From: Nitrospira sp.
Lineage (GTDB): Bacteria; Nitrospirota; Nitrospiria; Nitrospirales; Nitrospiraceae
Assembly (NCBI GenBank): GCA_029194665.1
Contig: JARFXO010000003.1
Coordinates: 62,001-126,000 of the forward strand
Direction of reading: 5' to 3'
Length of the DNA stretch: 64,000 nucleotides
The translations under genes were made by a program, and so were the position numbers. The notes under the pieces are model-generated. The model did no database searches. It saw nothing but the letters and a program-made list of their open reading frames with translations, and was not told the DNA's origin. Shown here in pieces: positions 17,500-27,042 of this stretch. Position 1 is the stretch's first letter; every line of letters begins with the position of its first letter.

Positions 17500-20324
17500 T
17501 AACGAACGATGATTTACCGGACATTCAAGGTAACATTCTGACTGGGTACGGTGCGAAGGCCGCTACCTATCTCTTCTATCGCGTCGATCTTCTTGAAAAA
17601 GCACGGCAATGGTTAGGCACAATCTCCGAAAGAATTACAACGGAAGATCACGTCCGATCAAAGCAAGAGAAGCTGCGCACGTGGTTGAATGTGGCGCTCA
17701 CATTTCAAGGGTTGAAAGCCCTTGGCCTCCCACAAGCATCTCTGAAGAGTTTCCCCGTCGAATTTCAGCAAGGGATGACAGAGCGTGCTCCTATCCTCTG
17801 CGATTTTGGCTCGAGCGAGCCTAAGAATTGGGACAGCCCTCTGGGAACCCCACAACTCCACATTATGGTTCTCGTACAGGGGGACAAGGAGACGGACTGC
17901 AAGGATCTCATAAAATCGCTTGAGTCCCAAATGATACCGCTGGTGTCCAGAGAGGCCTTAGAGAAGTCGGGGGTGAGTTTGCTGGGGCAAGAGAAAGCGA
18001 CAGGACTTCCGGGAGACAAAGAGCATTTTGGGTTTCGTGACGGCATTAGCCAGCCCTGGATCGAAGGCATGGAGGAGCGGATGGGGGATCCGATTCAACC
18101 TCACGGTGGAAAAAGGACAATAGATGGACCTAAGCCTCTGAAGACCGGTGAATTCATTCTGGGACATGAGGATGAGCTGAACCGCATTCCTCAACCGCTC
18201 GTACCTCATGGGCTCAGCAAGAACGGCACCTATTTAGTGCTACGGAAGCTATCTCAAAAGGTCGCATTGTTCAGGGAGGAAATCGAAGCAAGGGCAGAGT
18301 ATGTATTTGGAAAAGTGGAGGTCGAGAAGGAGGATCCAAAAAAAAGACAGCTCCTCATAATAAAGCGCAGAGAACACCGAGACCGGCTCATGGCCCTCAT
18401 GGTTGGACGTTGGCCAAGTGGATGCCCTGTGGTCAGTTCTCCTGATAAGGACGATCCCTCATTTGCCACCAATGACAAGATCAATGCATTTAACTACGAT
18501 GAGGATGGTGACGGTGCGGGATGTCCAATCGGTGCCCATATTCGGAGAATGAATCCTCGTGATTGGCATCCAGGAAAAGATGGCAAGCCTGTGATTGAGC
18601 CAATTAGCACGAGACATCGGATGATCAGACGGAGCCTTCCCTATGGACCGGAACTACTCGAAGAGCCAACACAGGACGACATTAAAAAAGAGCGTGGTCT
18701 GATGTTCGTCGCCTTGGTCGCCGATATTGCACGTCAATTCGAGTTTGTCCAACGCCATTGGATCAATGATGGAGATTTCTTCCAGCTGGATAAGAATGAA
18801 CGCGATCCGTTGATGGGGAGCAACTGTGACAGGAGAGATGTCTCCTCGTCCAAGCCCTCTCATGTGGAGGATCGCCGCAAATTCACCGTTCCCGCTGCGA
18901 CCAGACTTCCATGGGCCCTGAACCTTCCTGAATTTGTCACCACCAAAGGTGGAGAATACTTTTTTCTGCCGAGCAAGACAGCCTTGAAGGCGTTGGCCAC
19001 AAGGAGGTTCTCCTCATTTAAGGAAGCCTTTGATCTGACTACGACCACCATAACTGATCCTCGTGCACGAGCACGGGCTCAGAGAGGTCTCATTCAAGAA
19101 TGGCTGAATCACTCTCCATATGAGACCTTACAGGAACTACTTCACAAGGAACCAAATGGCCGGTTCACGGCTCCGGGGTACCCAGGTGACATGATGCCGA
19201 CGATGATTGTGACGAAATACGCCGATGTTTGCGAAGTTCTCACAAACCCAGATATGACCGTCGAATTATATAACCAGAAAATGGAAGTCAAAAAGGACCC
19301 GGACTCTCCAAGGCCTCCACGCGGTCCGTTTATTTTGGGGAGAAACCCAGACGATCCGTTTTATCAGAAAGAGCAGACTTGTATAGCAGCTGCAATCAAA
19401 GCCACAATTCCAAAGCTCGGTAGCCTTCTCTCAACTATACTGGATACGGTCTTCGCGGATATCAAGACGAAGCAGCCACGGATTGATGTTATTGAAGATC
19501 TCGCCTGGCGTGTACCGATCGAGCTTGCCGATCACTTTTTCGGAGTGCCTGGACCGGACCAGGCCATCCTCAAGAAATGGCTCCGGGACATCTACAAAGA
19601 TACCTTTCATAACCTTCAAAAAGACACGGTATTCCAACGCAACGCAGACCTGGCAGTTGCTGGGATGAGTTCCTATTTGGATGGGCTCATTCAGCAACTT
19701 GCCCGATCAGGCGGCTCTCCAAATTCCGTTTTGGAGGAACTGATAGCAATCCAGAAGAGGGAACCGGATCTCGTCCGAGACTTTGCGAAGCGGAATATCA
19801 TGGGGCTCCTGGTCGGATTGGTCGACCCCACCTTGAAAACTATTGCTCGCACGGTCGACCAGCTCATTCGTCGGCCAAAGGAATTGCAAGAAGTGCATGA
19901 TGCCGCAACAGGAGGAAACCGGGATCTTGTTCTCAGATATGTGCTTGAAGCGATGCGATTCAATCCCATGAGTCACGTCCTCTACCGGAAGTGTCGGAAG
20001 GACGTGACGATTGCTGCCGGAACACCGACAAAGCTGACGATCAAGGAAGGAACAATGGTATTTGCCTCAACCATGACTGCCATGTTTGATAAAGAGGGGC
20101 CATTTAAAGATCCAACAGTCTTCCAAGTGGGCCGTAATCCTGGGGACTACCTTTTCTTCGGTTATAGCTCTCATAAATGCATGGGGCAGCATCTGATTAC
20201 AATCGTCATCCATGAGGTCTTCATGCATTTCCTGGCATTTAAGAATCTTCGCAGAGCCAATGACGATCCATTTAACCCTTTCGATCATGTTCCGGAACAC
20301 CTCTACCTCGAATATGACCTCTGA
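17496..20324 (+). CDS. DyP-type peroxidase / cytochrome P450 fusion
   Basis: A 942-residue two-heme enzyme. The N-terminal half is a DyP-type peroxidase: DIQGNILTGYG at the start, the catalytic GFRDG motif (residues 179-183) and GCPIGAHIRR with the probable proximal heme His at about 348. The C-terminal part (about 510-942) is a P450: I-helix-like LVGLVDPT, K-helix EAMR (818-821) and the heme loop FGYSSHKCMG with Cys about 895. No reductase domain, signal peptide or membrane anchor is present. By analogy with fungal peroxidase-P450 fusions (linoleate diol synthases), the first domain could make a hydroperoxide that the P450 rearranges; that is inference. A lipid-like substrate fits the hydrolase and FadL neighbours. 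Confidence 0.9.
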   Translation: MITNDDLPDIQGNILTGYGAKAATYLFYRVDLLEKARQWLGTISERITTEDHVRSKQEKLRTWLNVALTFQGLKALGLPQASLKSFPVEFQQGMTERAPILCDFGSSEPKNWDSPLGTPQLHIMVLVQGDKETDCKDLIKSLESQMIPLVSREALEKSGVSLLGQEKATGLPGDKEHFGFRDGISQPWIEGMEERMGDPIQPHGGKRTIDGPKPLKTGEFILGHEDELNRIPQPLVPHGLSKNGTYLVLRKLSQKVALFREEIEARAEYVFGKVEVEKEDPKKRQLLIIKRREHRDRLMALMVGRWPSGCPVVSSPDKDDPSFATNDKINAFNYDEDGDGAGCPIGAHIRRMNPRDWHPGKDGKPVIEPISTRHRMIRRSLPYGPELLEEPTQDDIKKERGLMFVALVADIARQFEFVQRHWINDGDFFQLDKNERDPLMGSNCDRRDVSSSKPSHVEDRRKFTVPAATRLPWALNLPEFVTTKGGEYFFLPSKTALKALATRRFSSFKEAFDLTTTTITDPRARARAQRGLIQEWLNHSPYETLQELLHKEPNGRFTAPGYPGDMMPTMIVTKYADVCEVLTNPDMTVELYNQKMEVKKDPDSPRPPRGPFILGRNPDDPFYQKEQTCIAAAIKATIPKLGSLLSTILDTVFADIKTKQPRIDVIEDLAWRVPIELADHFFGVPGPDQAILKKWLRDIYKDTFHNLQKDTVFQRNADLAVAGMSSYLDGLIQQLARSGGSPNSVLEELIAIQKREPDLVRDFAKRNIMGLLVGLVDPTLKTIARTVDQLIRRPKELQEVHDAATGGNRDLVLRYVLEAMRFNPMSHVLYRKCRKDVTIAAGTPTKLTIKEGTMVFASTMTAMFDKEGPFKDPTVFQVGRNPGDYLFFGYSSHKCMGQHLITIVIHEVFMHFLAFKNLRRANDDPFNPFDHVPEHLYLEYDL

Positions 20325-20338
20325 AAGCCTACCATCCC

Positions 20339-21703
20339 ATGTCCTTGATGGTAAAACCCTTTCGAGGCCAGAGATGGCTTCTCATCGCGCTGTTCGTGAG
20401 CTGTGGGACGCCATCCTTGTCTCATGGTGAGGCCTTTCGTGTCCTCGATCAAGGCGCGGCCGCATCCGGTCAAGGGACGGCCTTTGCCGCGCAGGCGGAC
20501 GACCCATCAGCGGTGCACTATAATCCTGCAGGAATGACCCAGCTGCCTGGTGTTCAATTCTACGGTGGTATCATGCTGGTCGGCGGGCATTACGACTTCA
20601 CGAGTGCCAACAACACGAGCTACAGGGCAAACCTGGATGGTGCGATTGCGGTCCCACCACCGATGAATTTCTATGTTACGGCCAATTTGTCCCATGTAGG
20701 CAACGCGTTCTTCAAAAATCTGAGTATCGGACTAGGCCTTAATTCCCCGTATGGGCTGATCATCAATTATCCTAGGGATGTTCCCTTCAGGGCTTTGAAT
20801 ACCGACGCTACGCTGCCCTTACTCGATATCAAAGCAACCCTCGCGTATCGAGTCAATGACTACCTCTCGATTGGCGGGGGTGTGGATATCTATACATTTA
20901 CCAGTTTGGCCGGGGCGGGAGCCCTGCAAAGTCATTCGATTGTTCCTCCAAACACCGATCTCGAGTTGAATGCGAAAGATACTGCATTCGCCTACAATGT
21001 TGGACTGCTCCTAACTCCATGGCGTACTGAGGGGCAGCCTCGCCTGAACTTGGCATTTGTGTATCGGAGCCAGACCACACTCAATCTACAAGGAGAGCTT
21101 CTCAGAAACGGAGTGCGACTTGCGGATGCCGAGGTAGATTTGACCCTTCCCGAAATCGTGACAGGCGCAGTGGCCTATTGGCCGATACGCGATGAGAGCC
21201 GAGAGTGGAAACTCGAGGTCGATGTCGATTACGCCAACTGGCATAGCTTCAAGCAAGTCGATCTTAGGTTGAGCAACGGAACGGTACAGCCAAAGCCTCG
21301 CAATTGGAATGGAGTATTCATTATCCGCACCGGCACCGAATATAAATGGATTCGTCCGTCCATTCTCCCTGAGTGGGACATTACTGCACGGTTCGGATAT
21401 ATTCGTTCACAAACTCCAGTGCCGGAACGGACGTTTGAACCGGCCGTTCCAGACGCCAACTACAATTCCTTCTCCGTGGGGCTAGGATTTCATTGCAAAG
21501 GAAAAGGAAATTTCCTTGGGTTCATCAAGTGCCAGAACCCACTCGTGGGCCCTGTAAGCATAAAGGGTGTTGGACTTGATCTCGCCTACAAGAATCAGAT
21601 TTGCGAGTCGCGTACTGTCACAAATAATATCCTGCCCGTCGTGAACGGCACGTGGGAGACGCTCCTCCATGCTGGTGTGATGAATATTCGGATGAATTTC
21701 TGA
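20339..21703 (+). CDS. FadL/OmpP1/TodX-family outer-membrane transporter
   Basis: A 454-residue outer-membrane beta-barrel with a signal peptide (hydrophobic RWLLIALFVSCG, cleavage near LSHG-EAF). The FadL N-terminal plug signature is present: VLDQGAAASGQGTAFAA and ADDPSAVHYNPAGMTQL. The family moves long-chain fatty acids and other hydrophobic compounds across the outer membrane. It starts 14 nt after the DyP-P450 stop with a weak ribosome site, so it is probably in the same operon and supplies or exports its substrate. The last residues NIRMNF end in Phe, as expected for barrel assembly. Confidence 0.9.
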   Translation: MSLMVKPFRGQRWLLIALFVSCGTPSLSHGEAFRVLDQGAAASGQGTAFAAQADDPSAVHYNPAGMTQLPGVQFYGGIMLVGGHYDFTSANNTSYRANLDGAIAVPPPMNFYVTANLSHVGNAFFKNLSIGLGLNSPYGLIINYPRDVPFRALNTDATLPLLDIKATLAYRVNDYLSIGGGVDIYTFTSLAGAGALQSHSIVPPNTDLELNAKDTAFAYNVGLLLTPWRTEGQPRLNLAFVYRSQTTLNLQGELLRNGVRLADAEVDLTLPEIVTGAVAYWPIRDESREWKLEVDVDYANWHSFKQVDLRLSNGTVQPKPRNWNGVFIIRTGTEYKWIRPSILPEWDITARFGYIRSQTPVPERTFEPAVPDANYNSFSVGLGFHCKGKGNFLGFIKCQNPLVGPVSIKGVGLDLAYKNQICESRTVTNNILPVVNGTWETLLHAGVMNIRMNF

Positions 21704-21760
21704 AATTGACTGGTCTCAGATACAAAAGTCGGTCTTTTGAGATCTTACGGTGGAGAACCC

Positions 21761-24019
21761 ATGGTCGGTAGACTGGCAGACTCAGAGAGTCCATGTGCCG
21801 CTAGGGCACTTGAAGATTTATTCCCACCGACTTGTCGAATTCTCGACCGTCCAGTGATGCTGTATAGGCCATTCGGTAAGAATATCGATGGTGCAGTCAT
21901 CAAAGACATGGCCGGAGTATCCATCAAGTCGAATGTCGAGCACCTGGAGGAATACGTCACTCAGACGCAAGGGAACCAAGCAGGTGAGGAAGTAGTGACT
22001 GTGTTAGTACAGCGTTTAAACGAGCGTATCCCTGATCGGTCCTACCACGTCACACCAAGGCTTTTAAGAAATCCATGGGCCAGCTACTCAAATGAGTTCA
22101 CAGCATATCTGGTGGAGTTTTGTGTTGAGCTGTCAGGCGACCACGACTTTCAGTTCAACATGGGACGCAGCAAGCTTATTCCCCCGCTGGTCCAAACCCT
22201 TATGCGACCATTTTCCGTACTGAGTATCTACAAGGGAGCAACACGATGGATAAAACACTATGCTAAGAATTCTTATGACCTTGAAGGAATAGTAGTGACC
22301 GAGGGGAGCGCCATTCTTCGCCTGAGTCTCATGGAGCGAGCCTTAAACCAATTCGGACCATATCGTCGTGCGTGCGCCAAGATTTGGTGTAATGCCATCA
22401 AAGTGGGGGTGTCAATCGTTCCACAAAAAGTTCACGGCCTTGAACCAGCGGCTATTGTAGAACGCAAGTGCATGACGAACGGTGACGATTACTGTGAATG
22501 GGAGGTCTCGTGGAAGGAGCCAACTCGTCGGTGGGTTGGAACGCAGGTAGTCGAACAGGTGGCACGCCGTGTACTACAAAACGAAATCGTCCATCGTGAG
22601 CGCGTGATTGAGGAGCAAACCTCCTCGCTCAAGACTCGCCACGAAGAACTGGAAGCCTCCAACGTTGAGCTACAGCAGACCGTTGTGGAGTTGCAGCGAA
22701 AAGTCAATTACTTGGTGACGCTTCACGAGGCCAGTATACGCTTTACTTCTCTAAAAGACTCGGAAGCTCTTCTTCAAGATGCCTTAGAGATCCTCAGGCA
22801 CAAACTTTCGTATGACCGCGTCATGATGTGCTTCTTTGACGAGACCCGCAAGCTCTCCCATGATGCCAGGATTGTAGGAGTGACGGATGAGCTTACCACG
22901 TTTGTTCGGAAGCTTGAGATTCCCGTAACCGATCCATTGACGATCGAAGGCACAGTTCTTCTTCGTGGTCTGTCGGTATTAGTCCAGAACTCTCAGGAGT
23001 TACTCGAACGGCTCCATCCTTTACATAGAGAACTGGCATTGAAGATTGGCAGTCAATCATTTGTGGCAGTGCCGCTTAAAACCCAGAACGGCGTTCTCGG
23101 TTCTTTGACTGTTGACCGCGCCCAGCCAAATAGTCTGAGCCACGATGATGTCGAGATCATGACGACATTTGCTAGTCAATTAGCCATCGCGATCGATAGT
23201 GTCACTGCCTATCACCACATTGAGCAAATGAACGCGAACCTTGAGCAGAAGGTGTTGGAACGTACCGTGCAGCTTGGGGTTGCCAATGAGCAGCTGAAAA
23301 AGTTGGATCAGATACGATCGGAACTTTTACATGCAGTTTCCCATGACCTTCGTCAACCGATGGCGTCGATCCACTCGCATGCTGAAAATGTGCTGCAAGG
23401 TCTGTTTGGCCCAATTAACGAGAAACAAGCTGAGAGATTGGCAGAAATTCTTTCCGGCGTTGACCGTGTGATGAAGATGAGGGAAGCCCTTCTTTACCTT
23501 GCTCAAATAGAGTCAGACACGCCGGTGCTTCGACCCGAATGGATTGATCTCCAGAAGCTTGTCGGTGCAGTGGCTGACAGCTTACGTGAAACCATGCGAG
23601 AGAAAGCGATCACGTTCGAAACATTCCAGCTCGATGACGCCATCTTACTTGAGGCAGATCGATATATGCTGATACAGATTCTGACGAACCTATTGGAGAA
23701 TGCCGTGAAGTTCACTCCTCCTGGCGGACACGTTCAAGTCCTGAGCAAGATCCAAAGCGAGGGATATGCCGAAGTACGCGTCACGGACTCTGGTTGCGGG
23801 ATCGTGCCAGACGATATTCCCAAGGTATTTGAGAAGTTCTTCCGTGGAGCATCGACTATGGGAACAATCCCAGGATCCGGCCTCGGGTTGGCCATTGTAA
23901 AACGTTTAGTTGAACTTCATGGAGGTAAGGTCGGAGTAGAGAGTACAGTTGGGGTCGGGAGTTCATTCTTTGTTACGCTTCCCATGAACCAATCATCCTC
24001 ATTGTCACATGCCCCTTAA
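21761..24019 (+). CDS. Soluble sensor histidine kinase with N-terminal ligand-binding-like domain and GAF
   Basis: A 752-residue kinase without membrane helices. Residues 1-270 form an unfamiliar sensory domain ending in CMTNGDDYCEWEVSW, reminiscent of V4R-like domains (tentative). A coiled coil (about 280-320), a GAF domain (about 330-490), a second coiled coil, HisKA (VSHDLRQPMAS) and HATPase_c (LLENAVKFTPPG, DSGCGI, GSGLGLAI) follow. I choose the ATG at 21761 because GGTGGAG precedes it by five bases; the TTG at 21737 is weaker. It probably senses an intracellular small molecule linked to the DyP-P450 reaction and phosphorylates the regulator at 24159. Confidence 0.85.
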   Translation: MVGRLADSESPCAARALEDLFPPTCRILDRPVMLYRPFGKNIDGAVIKDMAGVSIKSNVEHLEEYVTQTQGNQAGEEVVTVLVQRLNERIPDRSYHVTPRLLRNPWASYSNEFTAYLVEFCVELSGDHDFQFNMGRSKLIPPLVQTLMRPFSVLSIYKGATRWIKHYAKNSYDLEGIVVTEGSAILRLSLMERALNQFGPYRRACAKIWCNAIKVGVSIVPQKVHGLEPAAIVERKCMTNGDDYCEWEVSWKEPTRRWVGTQVVEQVARRVLQNEIVHRERVIEEQTSSLKTRHEELEASNVELQQTVVELQRKVNYLVTLHEASIRFTSLKDSEALLQDALEILRHKLSYDRVMMCFFDETRKLSHDARIVGVTDELTTFVRKLEIPVTDPLTIEGTVLLRGLSVLVQNSQELLERLHPLHRELALKIGSQSFVAVPLKTQNGVLGSLTVDRAQPNSLSHDDVEIMTTFASQLAIAIDSVTAYHHIEQMNANLEQKVLERTVQLGVANEQLKKLDQIRSELLHAVSHDLRQPMASIHSHAENVLQGLFGPINEKQAERLAEILSGVDRVMKMREALLYLAQIESDTPVLRPEWIDLQKLVGAVADSLRETMREKAITFETFQLDDAILLEADRYMLIQILTNLLENAVKFTPPGGHVQVLSKIQSEGYAEVRVTDSGCGIVPDDIPKVFEKFFRGASTMGTIPGSGLGLAIVKRLVELHGGKVGVESTVGVGSSFFVTLPMNQSSSLSHAP

Positions 24020-24158
24020 TGTGTTTGAGTAATAAAGCTGACCCGTATATCCAGCCCACCCAGGGCGTTCTCATTTAGATCCGTATTAAATGTGTTCCAT
24101 CGAAGATTCTCAGGGGCATTTCAACGGAAATATCCATTCATCAATAAGGTAGAGCCAG

Positions 24159-25583
24159 ATGCCAGCGCGAATACTGATCATTGACGATGACCTCACGGTT
24201 TTACAGCCGCTTGAGGAACGATTGAGCTATATGGGTCATGATACCTTAACGGCAACCACCGGCCAAAAGGGGCTGGAGCTGATCAAACAGGAACAGCCCG
24301 AAATTGTAATTTTAGACTTGGAGCTTCCAGATATTCGGGGAATGGAGATCCTTCGGCAAACCAAAATGGGTGCTGTGGGCAGCAGCAAAGGAGGGGAAGG
24401 ATCAGAACCACCCAGTAGCCAGACACCTCCTGTGATTATTATCTTGACGGTCGTTGGGAGTATTCCCACGGTTGTGCAAGCGATGCAGCTCGGTGCATTT
24501 GATTTCATCCCCAAGCCTTACACCGCGGCGCACTTATCAGTCGTGATTGATAAGGCTTTGCAGAGCGTTGTTCGCCATCGTCGTTACAGCACGCTTCGCA
24601 GAGAAGTCGATAACCAATTTCTACCGATTGCCTCAATCAACAAGAAGATGCTTGAACAGGTTGAGGAGGCGAAAAAGGCCGCGGACACAGACCTCACTGT
24701 CCTGTTGCTTGGGGAGACGGGGACGGGCAAGGAAGTGTTCGCCCGTGCCATTCATCGGGGGAGTTCCCGTTTAGCGGGACCATTCGTTCCGGTAAACTGT
24801 GCGGCATTTCCAGACACATTGATTGAGAGCGAGCTGTTCGGCCATGAGAAGGGCGCGTTTACCGGAGCCACATCGATGAAGCGTGGCCAGTTCGAACAAG
24901 CTGATGGTGGGACCATATTCCTAGACGAAATCGGTGACATGAGTCTCCCCGCTCAGGCTAAGGTGCTGCGCGTACTACAAGAAAAGACATTGAGGCGAGT
25001 GGGCGGGACCAAGGAGATCTCGGTCAATGTGCGGGTCCTCGCGGCGACCAATAAGGACCTACGAGAGGAAATCAAGAATAAACGGTTCCGTGAAGACCTC
25101 TACTACCGTCTCACGCCGGTTCGGATTTGTTTGCCACCTTTGCGTGAGCGCATGGAAGATGTACCGAACTTCGTCGAGCACTTCCTCGCTCAACCAGGTC
25201 GGCTAGGAGTGAACAGACGCTGCAAGATTAGCCACGCCGCTCTAGATGCACTCCAGCGATACCCTTGGCCTGGCAATATCCGCGAATTAATGAACGTGCT
25301 GGCTGGTGCCCTCATGCGATGTACTCAAGATACCCTTGAGCCTGAACACTTTTCATGGGATGCCTCCCTTTCTGTGTCACCTTCAGAGTCAGTTGCGGAA
25401 AGCGACGAAGAGACGGGTACTGGCTTATTCAAGGAGAGGACAAGCGCCTTCCAAAAATCGATCATAGAGGAGAAATTGCGTGACAATGGAGGGAACCAGA
25501 CGAAGACGGCAACGGATCTCGGCATTACCAGGGGCCATCTGACCAAGCTGCTGACCAAATTCAAAATCTCTCGTGGCAGCTGA
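24159..25583 (+). CDS. Sigma-54-dependent response regulator
   Basis: A 474-residue NtrC-family activator: receiver domain (DDD near 9-11, phospho-acceptor Asp in VILDLELPD, Lys in PKPY), AAA+ domain with GETGTGKE, an intact GAFTGA loop and a Fis-type HTH ([17 protein letters not shown]). The receiver domain has an insertion of about 20 residues rich in Gly and Ser ([15 protein letters not shown]) between beta-3 and beta-4. It lies 139 nt after the sensor kinase and is its likely partner. Confidence 0.9.
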   Translation: MPARILIIDDDLTVLQPLEERLSYMGHDTLTATTGQKGLELIKQEQPEIVILDLELPDIRGMEILRQTKMGAVGSSKGGEGSEPPSSQTPPVIIILTVVGSIPTVVQAMQLGAFDFIPKPYTAAHLSVVIDKALQSVVRHRRYSTLRREVDNQFLPIASINKKMLEQVEEAKKAADTDLTVLLLGETGTGKEVFARAIHRGSSRLAGPFVPVNCAAFPDTLIESELFGHEKGAFTGATSMKRGQFEQADGGTIFLDEIGDMSLPAQAKVLRVLQEKTLRRVGGTKEISVNVRVLAATNKDLREEIKNKRFREDLYYRLTPVRICLPPLRERMEDVPNFVEHFLAQPGRLGVNRRCKISHAALDALQRYPWPGNIRELMNVLAGALMRCTQDTLEPEHFSWDASLSVSPSESVAESDEETGTGLFKERTSAFQKSIIEEKLRDNGGNQTKTATDLGITRGHLTKLLTKFKISRGS

Positions 25584-26090
25584 CTGGCAGCTGGAGTGTA
25601 TCAGTTTCTGCCAACACCCCTAGCATGGCAGTTGGACCGCATCGAGCCCCATCACCCCGCCCAGCTCAGCATCATTTCCAAATTTTCGCTGACTCTCACG
25701 GTATCGTCCGAGCCTGTATGGAGAGAAGCGAATCTCGTCGAAGTTCCATAGCTTTGGTTAGGCATCAGCGTGAAGAGGTCGACAAGGCTCTCACTAATAC
25801 CCAACTGGGTAATCCCAAATGATGCAGTGTTGAATTCTTTTTAACGCAGTTGAAATATCCTTGTCTCCTCAGCACGGCCCAATTCCGAGTAAATGCAAGG
25901 GTCTTGCTTGCTTCGCTATGTGGCACTGACCGTGCAATTAAACTGAACATATTCAAGTTTCTCCTCCCAATCTGACCTATGAGTAAGGGATAGGACCACC
26001 GTGGCATTAGAAAAATCATCATGGGCGTTGCGGCCAAGGTCACGATAATTGGCGGGGTTCGAAGGCGGATCTAAGCTCAGCGAGGGAAAT
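25584..26090. other. Intergenic region containing a sigma-54 promoter
   Basis: No protein-like frame is present in these 507 nt. The region ends with the ribosome site of the next activator and contains the -24/-12 sequence annotated separately. Confidence 0.5.
25921..25936 (+). promoter_or_regulatory. Predicted sigma-54 (-24/-12) promoter
   Basis: TGGCACTGACCGTGCA has the invariant GG-N10-GC spacing and the full TGGCAC half-site. Transcription would start near 25948, about 140 nt before the activator gene at 26091, and would include the M48 peptidase. The regulator at 24159 or the product of 26091 itself could act here. Confidence 0.6.
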
Positions 26091-27041
26091 ATGATTGGAG
26101 AGAGTTCTCGAATGACTGCTGTACGCGAGTATCTCACCGAAGTTGCTGGATTTAACTCCCATGTCCTGATTACCGGAGAAACCGGAACCGGGAAGGAACT
26201 GGCGGCGGCGATGGTGCATGAGCATAGTCCGCGCGCCAAACATCCCTTTATCAGTGTGAACTGCGCTGCGATACCGGAAACCCTGTTTGAAAGCGAGATC
26301 TTCGGCTACGAGAAGGGGGTGTTCACAGGGGCCAGTATGAGACGCGCAGGTCTATTCGCAGAGGCGAGCGGAGGCACGATCTTTCTGGATGAAATCGGCG
26401 AGATGCCGCTGACGGCTCAGTCCAAAATCCTGCGTGTCCTCGAAAATGGAAAAGTCCAACGTCTCGGTTCAGCCCACTCGCATTCGGTCGACGTTCGAGT
26501 GGTGGCGGCGACGAATCAGCGCCTTGAAGAACTGGTGGGACAGGCCAAGTTCCGCAGCGACTTGTTCTATCGACTCAACATCGCAAGAGTGCATCTCCCT
26601 CCTCTTCGTGAGCGCAAGGAGGATATCCCTGGCTTGATTGCACACTTCTTGACTGTCCTGAACGCCCAAATGGGCAGACAGGTGGTTGGCCTAGACGCTG
26701 ATCTGCACGATTCTTTATTGGAGTACGACTGGCCGGGTAATGTGCGAGAACTCAAGAATCTCCTGGAATCGACCCTGCTGACCATCCGGTCTGCCATAAT
26801 CGGGTTCAAGGACCTTCCCGGGCACTATCAAACGACATTCTCCCGCGTTCAGAGTAAGCCGTTCCAAGAACGAGAGCGGCTTGTGTCGGCACTTGCCGCG
26901 ACTCATTGGAATATCAGTAAGACCGCAGAGCAACTCGACTGGGCCAGGATGACGGTATACCGCAAGATCGCGCAATACGGGATCGAACGCCCTTGTGCGG
27001 GAGCGATGTCACAGAAGTCCAACCTTTTTGTGGGGACCTGA
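26091..27041 (+). CDS. Receiver-less sigma-54 enhancer-binding protein
   Basis: A 316-residue activator consisting only of the AAA+ domain (GETGTGKE; contact loop [20 protein letters not shown]-finger region [10 protein letters not shown]) and a Fis-type HTH ([19 protein letters not shown]). It is a PspF-like architecture with no receiver or other sensory domain. The ATG at 26091 follows AGGGAA and sits at the normal beginning of the AAA+ domain (MIGESSRM); a TTG at 26049 is less likely. Activity is presumably set by a partner protein or by expression. It is separated by one base from the M48 peptidase gene. Confidence 0.88.
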   Translation: MIGESSRMTAVREYLTEVAGFNSHVLITGETGTGKELAAAMVHEHSPRAKHPFISVNCAAIPETLFESEIFGYEKGVFTGASMRRAGLFAEASGGTIFLDEIGEMPLTAQSKILRVLENGKVQRLGSAHSHSVDVRVVAATNQRLEELVGQAKFRSDLFYRLNIARVHLPPLRERKEDIPGLIAHFLTVLNAQMGRQVVGLDADLHDSLLEYDWPGNVRELKNLLESTLLTIRSAIIGFKDLPGHYQTTFSRVQSKPFQERERLVSALAATHWNISKTAEQLDWARMTVYRKIAQYGIERPCAGAMSQKSNLFVGT

Positions 27042-27042
27042 T